A stretch of DNA of 64,000 nt from Lachnospiraceae bacterium OM04-12BH (GTDB taxonomy: Bacteria; Bacillota; Clostridia; Lachnospirales; Lachnospiraceae), in NCBI GenBank assembly GCA_003490145.1, contig QULQ01000006.1, positions 1-64,000 of the forward strand, written 5' to 3'. The first letter of the stretch is position 1, and the number at the start of each line of letters is the position of its first letter. Position numbers and translations under genes: made by a program. The notes below the pieces were generated by a model that made no database searches, had not been told where the DNA came from, and saw nothing but the letters and a program-made list of their open reading frames with translations. Below are positions 52,261 through 61,032 of this stretch, piece after piece.

Positions 52261-54027
52261 ATGATACAGTCAAGAACACATAACTGCGGCCAGCTCAGAA
52301 TCTCAGAAGTAGGAGAAAAGGTAACACTGGTCGGATTTTATGACAATATGCGTAAGGTCAGCAGGAATCTGGGATTTCTGATCCTGCGTGATTTTTATGG
52401 AGTAACCCAGATCGTCATCGAGACAGAGGAAATGATGGCGAAGTTAAATGGAGTCAATAATGAATCAACTCTTTCTATCACCGGTATAGTGAGAGAACGT
52501 TCAAGCAAGAATGCTTCCCTTCCTACCGGAGAAATTGAAGTAGTACCGGAAGAGATCAAGGTTCTTGGTAAATGTATTTATAATGAACTTCCTTTCGAGA
52601 TCAACCGCTCTAAGGAAGCTGATGAGGCAACCAGACTGAAATACAGATATCTGGATCTGAGAAATCCGGAAGTAAAGAGCAGGATCGTTTTAAGAAGTAA
52701 GATCGTTTCTGAACTGAGAAGCAGAATGACAGAGCATGATTTCCTGGAGATCACAACACCGATCCTGACCTGTTCTTCTCCGGAAGGTGCAAGAGACTAT
52801 CTGGTACCGTCCAGAAACCATCCAGGCAAGTTTTATGCACTGCCTCAGGCACCGCAGCAGTTCAAGCAGCTTCTGATGACCTCAGGATTTGACAGATATT
52901 TCCAGATCGCACCCTGCTTCCGTGATGAGGATGCAAGAGCAGACAGATCTCCCGGAGAGTTCTATCAGCTTGATATGGAAATGGCGTTTGCAACCCAGGA
53001 AGATGTTTTCTCTGTCATCGAAGATGTACTGCCTCCTGTTTTCGCCAAATATGGAACTTATAAGACAGCTTCCAAAGCACCGTTTAAGAGAATTTCCTAT
53101 AAGGATGCCATGGAAAGGTATGGCTCGGACAAGCCGGATCTTCGAATTGATCTTGAACTGCAGGATGTTACAGATGTGATGGCAGACTGTGGATTTGGAC
53201 CTTTTGAAGGACAGAAGATCAAGGCAATCGTAGTAGATGATTTTACAGCCACCAGAAAGGTGATCGACAAGATCTGTGCGGACGTGGAAGTACAGAGTGG
53301 AAATAAAGCATACTGGTTTAAGGTGGATGAGAGCGGAGAGCTGGCAGGCGGTATTGCCAAATTCCTGCAGGATCGGAAGGAAAAGGTGATGGAAGCCCTT
53401 TCCTTAAAACCTGGTGACTTTGTAGGACTTACTGCAGGTAAGCTTCTGGATGCCCAGAAGACAGCCGGAGTCCTTCGTAAGTTCCTCGGCATCGCCAGTG
53501 AGAAGCACAGAAAGACAGACTGCTATGAATTCTGCTGGATTGTGGATTTTCCGATGTATGAGATCGGTGAAGAGAGTGGAGAACTGGAATTCTGCCATAA
53601 TCCCTTCTCTATGCCTCAGGGCGGCATGGAAGCGCTGATGACCAAGGATCCACTGGATATTTACGCATACCAGTATGACCTTGTCTGCAATGGTGTGGAG
53701 CTTTCTTCCGGTGCAGTCAGAAATCATGATCCGGAGATCATGGTGAAGGCATTCCAGATTGTGGGACTGGATGAGGAGCATGTAAAGGCCAAATTCCCTG
53801 CCATGTACAATGCATTCTGCTACGGAGCACCTCCGCATGCCGGAATCGCACCCGGTGTAGACCGTATGGTAATGCTGATCGCAGGAGAAGAGAGTATCCG
53901 TGAGATCATTCCATTCCCGATGAATAAGACAGCACAGGACGTTATGATGGGTGCACCTTCCGAAGTAGATGAAAAACAGCTTAGGGATGTGCATATCAAG
54001 ATCGATATTCCTGAAAAAGAGGTATAA
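52261..54027 (+). CDS. aspS: Aspartyl-tRNA synthetase
   Basis: The 588-residue class II synthetase has an N-terminal OB anticodon domain (about 1-105), motif 2 APCFRDEDARADRSPGEFYQLD (in pieces, about 217-240), a bacterial GAD-type insert (about 290-410) and motif 3 APGVDRMVMLIAG (about 533-545). YRYLDLRNP and QAPQQFKQLLM match the AspRS fold. Length agrees with bacterial AspRS. Whether it is discriminating or also charges tRNA-Asn cannot be judged. Next gene starts four bases later. Confidence 0.96.
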   Translation: MIQSRTHNCGQLRISEVGEKVTLVGFYDNMRKVSRNLGFLILRDFYGVTQIVIETEEMMAKLNGVNNESTLSITGIVRERSSKNASLPTGEIEVVPEEIKVLGKCIYNELPFEINRSKEADEATRLKYRYLDLRNPEVKSRIVLRSKIVSELRSRMTEHDFLEITTPILTCSSPEGARDYLVPSRNHPGKFYALPQAPQQFKQLLMTSGFDRYFQIAPCFRDEDARADRSPGEFYQLDMEMAFATQEDVFSVIEDVLPPVFAKYGTYKTASKAPFKRISYKDAMERYGSDKPDLRIDLELQDVTDVMADCGFGPFEGQKIKAIVVDDFTATRKVIDKICADVEVQSGNKAYWFKVDESGELAGGIAKFLQDRKEKVMEALSLKPGDFVGLTAGKLLDAQKTAGVLRKFLGIASEKHRKTDCYEFCWIVDFPMYEIGEESGELEFCHNPFSMPQGGMEALMTKDPLDIYAYQYDLVCNGVELSSGAVRNHDPEIMVKAFQIVGLDEEHVKAKFPAMYNAFCYGAPPHAGIAPGVDRMVMLIAGEESIREIIPFPMNKTAQDVMMGAPSEVDEKQLRDVHIKIDIPEKEV

Positions 54028-54030
54028 TCT

Positions 54031-55407
54031 ATGCTGCCAGAGGCATTTACAGACCGGATGCAGGAAATGCTTTCGGCAGAAGAATATCAGGCATTTCTGA
54101 AAAGCTATGGAGAACCAAAAAAACAGGCGCTGCGGCTAAACCCCCTGAAGGGGGATAGCGGGCGCTTTTTGGAGTTATGCCCCTTTTCCCTGACAAGGGT
54201 TCCATGGGAAGAAAATGGTTACTATTTTGACAGCGAAGACAGACCTGGTAAACATCCTTTCCATGAGGCAGGAGTTTATTATATCCAGGAGGCAAGTGCC
54301 ATGGCACCGGTACCGTTTCTTGCAGCAAAGCCGGGGGAGAGGATCCTGGATCTGTGTGCGGCGCCTGGCGGTAAGAGTACCCAGATCGCAGCAGCAATGC
54401 AGGGCGAAGGAATTCTGGTCTGCAATGAATACAACAGAAAGCGTGCAGAGATCCTTGCTGAGAACATAGAGCGGATGGGTGTGGCAAATGCCATTGTAGT
54501 TAACCATGATTCGGCGCAGCTGTCAGAGCTGTTCCCTGGATATTTTGACAGGATCCTTGTAGATGCACCATGCTCAGGAGAAGGGATGTTCCGGAAGAAT
54601 GAAGAAGCAGTGACGGAATGGAGTCCTGAAAATGTGGAGCTTTGTGCAGAGAGACAGGATGAGATACTGGATCAGGCAGCCATCATGCTTCATGACGGAG
54701 GAAGGCTTGTATATTCTACCTGTACCTTTGCACCGGCAGAGGATGAGGGCAGTGTACAGCGTTTCCTTGACAGACATCCGGAATTTTCTCTGCTTTCCGT
54801 AAAAGTGCCGGAGGGCATGGAGCCAGGCAGAAAAGAATGGGCAGAAGGCGGCAGTGATGAGCTTTCAAAAACGATAAGACTCTGGCCGCACAAGCTTATG
54901 GGAGAAGGACATTTTCTTGCTGTCCTCCAAAAAGAAGGGTATAATGAAAAAGAAGAGCGTCCTTCCCGGTATGGATATGCCACTCCTGCAAGGGAGAAGG
55001 ATTATGGAGCATATCTGGCCTTTCAGAAGGAACATCTTCGCAGAAACAGAGAGGGAATCCCGGTATTGTTTGGGGATCAGCTTTATCTGCTCCCGAAAGG
55101 GGCACCGGCACTTAAGGGGCTTCGGGTTCTCCGGGCAGGACTGCATCTGGGAACACTGAAGAAGAACCGGTTCGAACCGGGACATGCACTGGCACTTTCC
55201 CTGAAGAAGGATGAATTTGAACCGGTCTGTGATCTTACAGTTGGAGAAGGACTTGCAGAAAAGTATCTGCGGGGAGAAACCTTTGAGATGAAAGGAGCAC
55301 CTTCCTGGAATCTGATCACGATAGAAGGCTACAGCCTCGGATTTGGGAAAAATGCAAACGGGATCATGAAGAATCATTATCCCAAGGGGCTTCGCAAAAA
55401 CTGGTAG
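54031..55407 (+). CDS. rRNA cytosine-C5 methyltransferase, RsmF/YebU type
   Basis: The 458-residue protein has an N-terminal PUA-like part, SAM-binding LDLCAAPGGKSTQIA (about 108-122), DAPCSGEGMFRKNEEA (catalytic Cys about 181), YSTCTFAPAEDEG (second Cys about 230) and a C-terminal PUA/RsmF-like domain (about 330-455, ending LGFGKNANG). It methylates cytosine-5 in 16S rRNA. AGAGGT precedes the start at 54031. Clustered with aspS. Confidence 0.92.
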   Translation: MLPEAFTDRMQEMLSAEEYQAFLKSYGEPKKQALRLNPLKGDSGRFLELCPFSLTRVPWEENGYYFDSEDRPGKHPFHEAGVYYIQEASAMAPVPFLAAKPGERILDLCAAPGGKSTQIAAAMQGEGILVCNEYNRKRAEILAENIERMGVANAIVVNHDSAQLSELFPGYFDRILVDAPCSGEGMFRKNEEAVTEWSPENVELCAERQDEILDQAAIMLHDGGRLVYSTCTFAPAEDEGSVQRFLDRHPEFSLLSVKVPEGMEPGRKEWAEGGSDELSKTIRLWPHKLMGEGHFLAVLQKEGYNEKEERPSRYGYATPAREKDYGAYLAFQKEHLRRNREGIPVLFGDQLYLLPKGAPALKGLRVLRAGLHLGTLKKNRFEPGHALALSLKKDEFEPVCDLTVGEGLAEKYLRGETFEMKGAPSWNLITIEGYSLGFGKNANGIMKNHYPKGLRKNW

Positions 55408-55430
55408 ATATGTTTGAAATAGGGGGATAA

Positions 55431-56480
55431 ATGAAAAAAAGCATACGATTTCTGACAGCAGTCCTCCCCGTTATGCTTATGCTTTCGGGCTGCGGACTGC
55501 AGGATAAGAATGAAAATATAAAAGCCGGCATGACAGCCATAGAAGCACTAGACTATGACGGTGCGCTTGAAAGCTTTGCTGCGGCAAGAGAAGCGGGCGA
55601 GGATGAAAGGCTTCTTGTAAGAGGCGAAGGGATCGCCTATATGGGGAAGACGGAATATGAGGCTGCAGTAAACTCCTTTGTGACAGCACTTTCCTTAAGT
55701 GATGGCAGAGTTGGCAGTATGGATTATGATATGAACTATTATCTGGCCACTGCCTACTATAAGCAGGGAATGGCAGAGGAAGCTCTTGGAGTGTATAATG
55801 CGATCATTGCCATGAAACCGGAGGAGAGGGACGCTTATTACCTCAGGGGTGTGATTGAGACAGAAACAGGAAAAACTGATGCAGCTCTTGCTGACTTTGA
55901 CAGAACGATCTCTTTAAATGAAAGGGATTATGACAGACTGATCGATATTTATTGTGTATTGAACACAAACGGATATGGAGAGTCCGGAAAGACTTACCTT
56001 CAGAATGCAATGGAAAGCGGTACCAGATATATGACCAACTTTGAAAAGGGAAGGATCAGCTATTATCTGGAGGACTATGAGAATGCCAGAACCTACCTTG
56101 ACAAGGCGAAGGAAGAGGAAGGCAGTGATGCGGTGCTGTTCCTTGGGAAGACGCATGAGGTTCTTGGTGATTATAACTATGCGGTCAGTGTTTATAATAC
56201 CTTCCTGACAGAAAGCGGCGAGCAGAGTCCGGAGATCCTGAACCAGATGGGGCTGTGCAAGCTGCAGATGAAGGATTATGAAGGTGCTCTTACGGCTTTT
56301 CAGCAGGCCATGAACATTGAAGATAATGGTATGATGCAGACACTGAAGATGAACGAAATTGTGGCATATGAAAGGCTTCAGCAGTATAAACAGGCGGCCA
56401 CCCTTATGAGCAGTTATTTGAAGTCTTACCCGGATGACGAGACAGCCAAAAGGGAATATGAATTTCTGAAAACCCGATAA
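55431..56480 (+). CDS. TPR lipoprotein
   Basis: The 349-residue protein has a lipoprotein signal with lipobox MLSGCG (Cys about 22) and at least six TPR-like helix pairs (e.g. AIEALDYDGALESFAAAREAG, DAYYLRGVIETETGKTDAALADFDR, QYKQAATLMSSYLKSYPDDE). It would be attached to the outer membrane face and serve as a scaffold; partners are unknown. AGGGGGATAA precedes ATG 55431. No terminator is seen between it and the NrdR-box region. Confidence 0.88.
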   Translation: MKKSIRFLTAVLPVMLMLSGCGLQDKNENIKAGMTAIEALDYDGALESFAAAREAGEDERLLVRGEGIAYMGKTEYEAAVNSFVTALSLSDGRVGSMDYDMNYYLATAYYKQGMAEEALGVYNAIIAMKPEERDAYYLRGVIETETGKTDAALADFDRTISLNERDYDRLIDIYCVLNTNGYGESGKTYLQNAMESGTRYMTNFEKGRISYYLEDYENARTYLDKAKEEEGSDAVLFLGKTHEVLGDYNYAVSVYNTFLTESGEQSPEILNQMGLCKLQMKDYEGALTAFQQAMNIEDNGMMQTLKMNEIVAYERLQQYKQAATLMSSYLKSYPDDETAKREYEFLKTR

Positions 56481-56488
56481 TTGACAGA

Positions 56489-56535
56489 ATACAATATCTT
56501 TGAGAGACTATTTTCGTACACCCAATATCTTGTGT
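56489..56535 (+). promoter_or_regulatory. Tandem NrdR-like boxes
   Basis: ACCCAATATCTTGTGT (56520-56535) matches 15 of 16 positions of the NrdR consensus ACACWATATMTWGTGT. A weaker related sequence ATACAATATCTTTGAG (56489-56504, 11 of 16) lies exactly 31 bases upstream, the three-turn spacing typical of NrdR pairs. Both share CAATATCTT. They sit just upstream of the promoter at 56542. Confidence 0.75.
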
Positions 56536-56541
56536 ATCCTG

Positions 56542-56570
56542 TTGACTTTTTGCAGGTGCGATGATACACT
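56542..56570 (+). promoter_or_regulatory. Predicted extended -10 promoter of ATP-cone/pyrF unit
   Basis: TTGACT (56542-56547) and TACACT (56565-56570) are 17 bases apart with TGA preceding the -10 (extended form). Expected transcription start about 56577. Confidence 0.6.
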
Positions 56571-56644
56571 TTTTCTATCAGGACAGGCAGGGAGAATGAA
56601 CGTATTTTCCTGCAAAAGATATCAAAAAACGGGGTGTAGCAGCA

Positions 56645-56908
56645 ATGATCCAGGTAATTCAGAGAGATGGGGAAATAACAGATTTTACGCTGACAAAGAT
56701 CAGTGATGCGATTATGAGGGCTTTTCTGGCAACTGACAGAAGAGACGGACATGATGAAGCAGATCTTCTGGCACTCAGGGTAACAGCAGATTTCCAGGAG
56801 CGGATCACAGAGGAAGGGGTTCTGGCATCAGATATCCAGGAAAGTGTAAGAAGAGTACTTTTGCAGGCTGGTTATGAGGAAGCAGCCAGAGCATATATAG
56901 GAGGATGA
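56645..56908 (+). CDS. Free-standing ATP-cone protein
   Basis: The 87-residue product is a complete ATP-cone (nucleotide-sensing) domain: VIQRDGEITDFTLTKISDAIMRAFLAT..., then IQESVRRVLLQAGYEEAARAYIGG. ATP-cones normally sit at the N-terminus of ribonucleotide reductases or of NrdR; here it ends at once after the domain. The tandem NrdR-like boxes upstream support a dNTP-related role. The ribosome site of pyrF (AGGAGG, 56899-56904) lies in its last codons and its TGA at 56906-56908 overlaps. Alternative: a remnant of a class III reductase gene that lost its catalytic part. Confidence 0.8.
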   Translation: MIQVIQRDGEITDFTLTKISDAIMRAFLATDRRDGHDEADLLALRVTADFQERITEEGVLASDIQESVRRVLLQAGYEEAARAYIGG

Positions 56909-56910
56909 CA

Positions 56911-57846
56911 ATGATCAATAAACTGATAGCAAAAATTAAAGAAACCGGGGCTCCTATTGTGGTAGGACTGGATCCCATGATGAAGTATATCCCTGAGCAG
57001 ATTAAGAAAAAGGCTTTTGCAGAATATGGGGAAACACTGGAAGGCGCCGCAGAAGCAGTATTCCGGTATAATAAAGAGATCGTAGACCATATTTACGATC
57101 TGGTTCCGGCTGTAAAGCCACAGATCGCCATGTATGAACAGTTTGGGATCCCGGGACTTGTGGCTTTCAAAAGGACAGTAGATTACTGTAAGGAAAAGGG
57201 ACTGGTTGTGATCGGAGATGTGAAGAGAGGCGATATCGGCTCCACGTCAGAAGCCTATGCAGTAGGACATCTAGGGAAGGTACAGGTAGGCAGTCATTCC
57301 TATTATGGATTTGATGAGGATTTTGCAACAGTCAATCCCTATCTTGGATCAGATGGTATCAAGCCTTTTATCAAAGTATGTCAGGAAGAAAAGAAAGGCC
57401 TTTTCATTCTGGTCAAGACGTCTAATCCAAGCAGTGGAGAGTTTCAGGACAGAAAGCTTGCAGACGCAGATAACAGGCCGCTATATGAGATCGTTGGAGA
57501 GCAGGTAGCCAGATGGGGAGAAGAGCATATGGGAGATGACTACAGCTATATCGGGGCAGTCGTCGGAGCAACTTACCCTGAAATGGGGAAGACTCTGCGG
57601 AAGATCATGCCTAAGAGCTATATCCTTGTGCCAGGTTATGGAGCACAGGGAGGAAAAGGGGCTGATCTGGTGCACTTCTTTAATGAGGACGGTCTTGGGG
57701 CGATCATTAATTCCTCAAGAGGTATCATTGCGGCTTATCAGCAGGAAAAGTATGAAGCATATGGGGAAGCAAACTTTGCGGAAGCTTCCAGAAAAGCTGT
57801 CGAAGATATGAAGGCAGATATTGAACAGGCATTAAATAACAGATAA
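56911..57846 (+). CDS. pyrF: Orotidine 5'-phosphate decarboxylase
   Basis: The 311-residue protein is the longer bacterial subfamily 2 OMP decarboxylase, with the catalytic Asp-Lys-Asp motif GDVKRGDIGST (about 91-101), LVKTSNPSSGEF (about 170) and VGATYPEMG and GYGAQGGKG (about 211-250). The last step to UMP. AGGAGG at 56899-56904 has poor spacing to ATG 56905 but good spacing to 56911. It is translationally coupled to the ATP-cone gene and followed by a terminator, so both share the NrdR-boxed promoter. Confidence 0.96.
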   Translation: MINKLIAKIKETGAPIVVGLDPMMKYIPEQIKKKAFAEYGETLEGAAEAVFRYNKEIVDHIYDLVPAVKPQIAMYEQFGIPGLVAFKRTVDYCKEKGLVVIGDVKRGDIGSTSEAYAVGHLGKVQVGSHSYYGFDEDFATVNPYLGSDGIKPFIKVCQEEKKGLFILVKTSNPSSGEFQDRKLADADNRPLYEIVGEQVARWGEEHMGDDYSYIGAVVGATYPEMGKTLRKIMPKSYILVPGYGAQGGKGADLVHFFNEDGLGAIINSSRGIIAAYQQEKYEAYGEANFAEASRKAVEDMKADIEQALNNR

Positions 57847-57849
57847 AGA

Positions 57850-57874
57850 AAGGGAACCATCGGTTCCCTTTTTT
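57850..57874 (+). terminator. Intrinsic terminator after pyrF
   Basis: AAGGGAACC (57850-57858) pairs with GGTTCCCTT (57862-57870), loop ATC, and T runs to 57874. Confidence 0.92.
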
Positions 57875-57904
57875 GACAGTGCAGGAAAATTCAAGGAGAT
57901 GCGT

Positions 57905-58471
57905 ATGACATATTTTGGATGGGAAATGGAACTTTTGCGCATGATACAGGAGCTTCATACACAGCTTTTGACACCTGTGCTGATTTTTCTTTCATGGATT
58001 AATAATCATGGAGAATTCTGGATCCTGGCAGGTCTGATCCTGACGATTATACCCAAAACGAGAAAGTGCGGAATTTCTGTATTACTGGCTATGCTCTTTG
58101 GAACACTGATCACAGATCTGACCTTAAAGGGAATCTGCGCGAGACCAAGACCTTATTATTATGCGGAGTATATGGACGGGAATCATATCAGACTGCTGAT
58201 AGAAATGAAGGAAAGGGAGCTGCTGCGTTCATTTCCTTCCGGTCATAGTGTGTGCAGCTTTGCAGCGGCGGTATCCATCCTTTTTTATTACAGAAAAGCG
58301 GGGATCGCAGCATTGATACTTGCCTTTTTGATTGCTTTTTCCAGGCTCTATCTGTTTGTACATTTTCCTACAGATGTACTTGCAGGAATCTGTATCGGAG
58401 CATTGTGTGCGGTTTTTTCCTGTATGCTGACAGGCAGATTGTATGCAGGAAGGAAAGGAACAAAACAGTAG
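57905..58471 (+). CDS. PAP2-type membrane phosphatase
   Basis: The 188-residue protein has the PAP2 motifs KGICARPRP (about 75-83), PSGHS (about 113-117) and SRLYLFVHFPTDV (about 152-164) and five to six membrane helices. Such enzymes dephosphorylate undecaprenyl pyrophosphate or phosphatidic acid outside the membrane. AAGGAG (57894-57899) favours ATG 57905 over 57899. The next gene starts right after its stop codon. Confidence 0.9.
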   Translation: MTYFGWEMELLRMIQELHTQLLTPVLIFLSWINNHGEFWILAGLILTIIPKTRKCGISVLLAMLFGTLITDLTLKGICARPRPYYYAEYMDGNHIRLLIEMKERELLRSFPSGHSVCSFAAAVSILFYYRKAGIAALILAFLIAFSRLYLFVHFPTDVLAGICIGALCAVFSCMLTGRLYAGRKGTKQ

Positions 58472-58879
58472 ATGAAAGAATTAACAGTGGAGGCTATAGT
58501 TGAGCAGATAGAAACTGTGACGGAATTTGTCAATGCAGAGCTGGAAAAACTGGATTGTCCGATGAAGGCACGGATACAGCTTGATATTGCTATTGATGAA
58601 ATAGTAAGCAATATTGCCTATTATGCCTATGGGGAAAAAACGGGAACGGTTACAGTAAGGATAGAGGCACTTCAGGAAGAAAATGGCGTACAGCTGATGT
58701 TTCTGGATAGCGGAGTCCCCTATGACCCGCTGACAAGACAGGATCCGGATATTTCTGCAGAGATCGAAGAACGGGAAGAGGGCGGACTTGGAATCTTTCT
58801 TGTCCGTAAAACAATGGATGACATGAAATATGAATATAAAGATGGTCAGAACTGTCTGACGATCAGAAAGAGTTTTTGA
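58472..58879 (+). CDS. RsbW/SpoIIAB-like serine kinase
   Basis: The 135-residue GHKL (HATPase_c_2) protein has the N box DIAIDEIVSNIAYYAYG (about 38-54), G1 FLDSGVPYDP (about 77-86) and G2 EGGLGIFLVRKTMDDM (about 103-118). Such small kinases bind anti-sigma antagonists or act in stress signalling. No partner STAS or sigma gene is adjacent; it lies directly after a PAP2 gene, so the partner is unknown. Confidence 0.85.
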   Translation: MKELTVEAIVEQIETVTEFVNAELEKLDCPMKARIQLDIAIDEIVSNIAYYAYGEKTGTVTVRIEALQEENGVQLMFLDSGVPYDPLTRQDPDISAEIEEREEGGLGIFLVRKTMDDMKYEYKDGQNCLTIRKSF

Positions 58880-59364
58880 TGGAATACCAGCACATACGAC
58901 ATGAATTTGATCCGGTATATGACCGGAACAGTGAAATATTGATCCTGGGAACGCTGCCCTCTGTGAAATCACGGGAGCAGCGCTTTTATTATGGGCACAA
59001 GCAGAACAGATTCTGGAAAGTGATAGCAGCGCTTTATGGAGAAGCAGTTCCTGTTACCATAGAGGAAAAGAAGAAAATCCTGCTGAGACATCATATAGCT
59101 CTTTTTGATGTGATCGCTGAATGTGATATTGCAGGGTCAAGTGACAGCACGATCAGAAATGTTGTCCCAACGGATCTGTCTGTAATCCTGAAACAGGCAC
59201 CGGTCAGGAAGATCTTTGCAAACGGAAATAAGGCCTATGACCTGTACATGAAATATTCGTATGAAAAAACAGGAATGGAGGCGGGCAGGCTTCCCTCTAC
59301 CAGTCCGGCGAATGCAGCATATCAGATGGAAAGACTGCTTCAGAGCTGGAAAGTGATCCTTTAG
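58879..59364 (+). CDS. DNA-deoxyinosine glycosylase, UDG family
   Basis: The 161-residue protein resembles the hypoxanthine/deoxyinosine glycosylase branch of the uracil-DNA glycosylase superfamily: ILILGTLPSVKSREQRFYYGHKQNRFW (in pieces, about 21-47), LFDVIAECDIAGSSDS (about 75) and LPSTSPANA (about 140). It removes deaminated adenine from DNA. ATG 58879 overlaps the stop of the kinase gene by one base; the TTG at 58876 is less likely. Confidence 0.85.
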   Translation: MEYQHIRHEFDPVYDRNSEILILGTLPSVKSREQRFYYGHKQNRFWKVIAALYGEAVPVTIEEKKKILLRHHIALFDVIAECDIAGSSDSTIRNVVPTDLSVILKQAPVRKIFANGNKAYDLYMKYSYEKTGMEAGRLPSTSPANAAYQMERLLQSWKVIL

Positions 59365-59465
59365 TGATGGTTAAAGTCAGGGATATTTCTGACGATATAC
59401 ATAATAGAAACCTGGAAACGAGCCGGAACGGATTCTGGCGAAAGACAATCACGGAGGAGAGCATA

Positions 59466-60206
59466 ATGAGCAATACAGTATCAGGCTATGGAGCAGCTAC
59501 AGAAGCTGCAGCTGCAGCGGATTATACCAGTACAGCGGCGGAGAAAAAAGAGGTCAGTGGAAAGACCATTGGAAATCCAAAGCTCAGTGAAAAAGCAGCC
59601 AGGTATTATGAGCAGCTTAAGAAAAAGTTTTCTAACATGGATTTCATTCTTGTCAGTGAGGATCAGAAGGAGGCAGCTAAGGCACAGGCAGCAAGCTATG
59701 CCAATGCCAGTAGGATGGTTGTTCTGATCGATGAAGCCAAGATCGAGCGTATGGCAGAGGATGAAGCCTACAGAAAGCAGTATGAAGGCGTGATCAGCGG
59801 AGCAGGCAGCAAGCTGTTACAGATGAAGAGTTCCCTGACAGCTTCCGGTGCACAGGTCAAAGGCTATGGCATGCAGGTGAATGACGGTGGACTGACAAGC
59901 TTCTTTGCAGTGCTGAAGAAGTCTTCGGCAGATCAGAAGACAAGGATCAATAAGCAGAGGGAGAAAACAAAGTCAGAGAAGAAGGCTGCAGAAAAGAAAG
60001 CAGAAAAGAAGCAAAAGGAAGAAAAGCTGAAGGAAAGCAGAACAGATAAAGCATCAGGGGATGAGGAAGAAACAGTTATGATCTCGGCATCCAGTCTTGA
60101 AGAACTGCTGCAGAAGATCGATGATTATTCGCAGAATGAAAGAATGTATTCCATGCAGTCCGAGGAAGAGAAACAGATTGGACAGCATATTGATTTCAGA
60201 GGATAA
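59466..60206 (+). CDS. DUF6033 family protein
   Basis: The 246-residue protein has an Ala/Gly/Thr-rich N-terminus, a helical core (KLSEKAARYYEQLKKKFSNMDFILVSEDQKEAAKAQA; VVLIDEAKIERMAEDEAYRKQYE; about 35-130) and a highly charged Lys/Glu coiled tail (about 170-215). I recall the core as DUF6033, found in Lachnospiraceae, with no known function. The start at 59466 has GGAGGAG; an in-frame ATG at 59364 is inside the previous gene. Followed by a terminator. Confidence 0.75.
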   Translation: MSNTVSGYGAATEAAAAADYTSTAAEKKEVSGKTIGNPKLSEKAARYYEQLKKKFSNMDFILVSEDQKEAAKAQAASYANASRMVVLIDEAKIERMAEDEAYRKQYEGVISGAGSKLLQMKSSLTASGAQVKGYGMQVNDGGLTSFFAVLKKSSADQKTRINKQREKTKSEKKAAEKKAEKKQKEEKLKESRTDKASGDEEETVMISASSLEELLQKIDDYSQNERMYSMQSEEEKQIGQHIDFRG

Positions 60207-60219
60207 TGACAAGGGAATG

Positions 60220-60251
60220 GCTGGTGTGAATCATTTCACATCAGCTTTTTT
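60220..60251 (+). terminator. Intrinsic terminator after the DUF6033 gene
   Basis: GCTGGTGTGAA (60220-60230) pairs with TTCACATCAGC (60235-60245), one G-T pair, then six T. Confidence 0.88.
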
Positions 60252-60256
60252 GCCGG

Positions 60257-60285
60257 TTGAAAAATCAGGTGCCAGGTGTTATGAT
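60257..60285 (+). promoter_or_regulatory. Predicted promoter of pyrE
   Basis: TTGAAA (60257-60262) and TATGAT (60280-60285) are 17 bases apart, directly after the terminator. Confidence 0.65.
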
Positions 60286-60327
60286 TGAAAGGAAAATCTG
60301 AACGTAAAACAAGGAGGATTTACCAGA

Positions 60328-61005
60328 ATGGAACAGTACAAGCAGGAATTCATTGAGTTTATGATAGACAGCCAGGTTTTGAAATTTGGCGATTTTACTT
60401 TGAAGAGCGGACGGAAATCCCCCTTTTTTATGAACGCAGGGGCTTATGTGACAGGTACCCAGCTTAGAAGGCTTGGTGAGTATTATGCGAAGGCGATTCA
60501 TGGCCACTACGGACTTGACTTTGACGTCCTTTTTGGACCTGCCTATAAGGGAATCCCGCTTTCCGTGGCAACCACCATGGCGATCAGTGAATTATATGGA
60601 AAGGATGTCCGTTACTGTTCCAACAGAAAGGAAGTCAAGGATCACGGTGACACTGGAATCCTTCTTGGCAGCAAGCTGAAGGACGGGGACAGAGTCGTCA
60701 TCATCGAGGATGTGACAACCTCCGGCAAGTCTATTGAAGAGACCTTCCCGATCATTAAGGCACAGGCCGATGTGGAGATCAAGGGACTGATGGTATCCTT
60801 AAACCGTATGGAAAAGGGTCAGGGAGAAAAGAGTGCTCTCTGTGAGATCAAAGAGAAATACGGATTTGATGCCAACGCTATCGTAACGATGGCAGATGTG
60901 GTAGAATATCTCTATCAGAAGGAATACAAGGGAACTGTTTATATTGATGAGGAACGTAAGAAACAGATTGATGATTATTATGCTGTTTATGGAGCAAAGC
61001 AGTAA
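60328..61005 (+). CDS. pyrE: Orotate phosphoribosyltransferase
   Basis: The 225-residue enzyme makes OMP from orotate and PRPP, the step before PyrF. It has FTLKSGRKSPFFMNAGAY (about 23-40), FGPAYKGIPLS (about 69-79), YCSNRKEVKDHGDTG (about 95) and the PRPP loop VVIIEDVTTSGKS (about 121-133). It is a separate transcription unit 2.4 kb from pyrF. The ribosome site is AAGGAGGA. Confidence 0.97.
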   Translation: MEQYKQEFIEFMIDSQVLKFGDFTLKSGRKSPFFMNAGAYVTGTQLRRLGEYYAKAIHGHYGLDFDVLFGPAYKGIPLSVATTMAISELYGKDVRYCSNRKEVKDHGDTGILLGSKLKDGDRVVIIEDVTTSGKSIEETFPIIKAQADVEIKGLMVSLNRMEKGQGEKSALCEIKEKYGFDANAIVTMADVVEYLYQKEYKGTVYIDEERKKQIDDYYAVYGAKQ

Positions 61006-61032
61006 ACTGATGTAGAAAGGCGAGGACTTAAT

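Noticed and set aside
56596..56706. Possible leader peptide before the ATP-cone gene
   Set aside because: ATG 56596 is too close to the AGGGAG sequence, and the frame runs out of phase into the ATP-cone gene.
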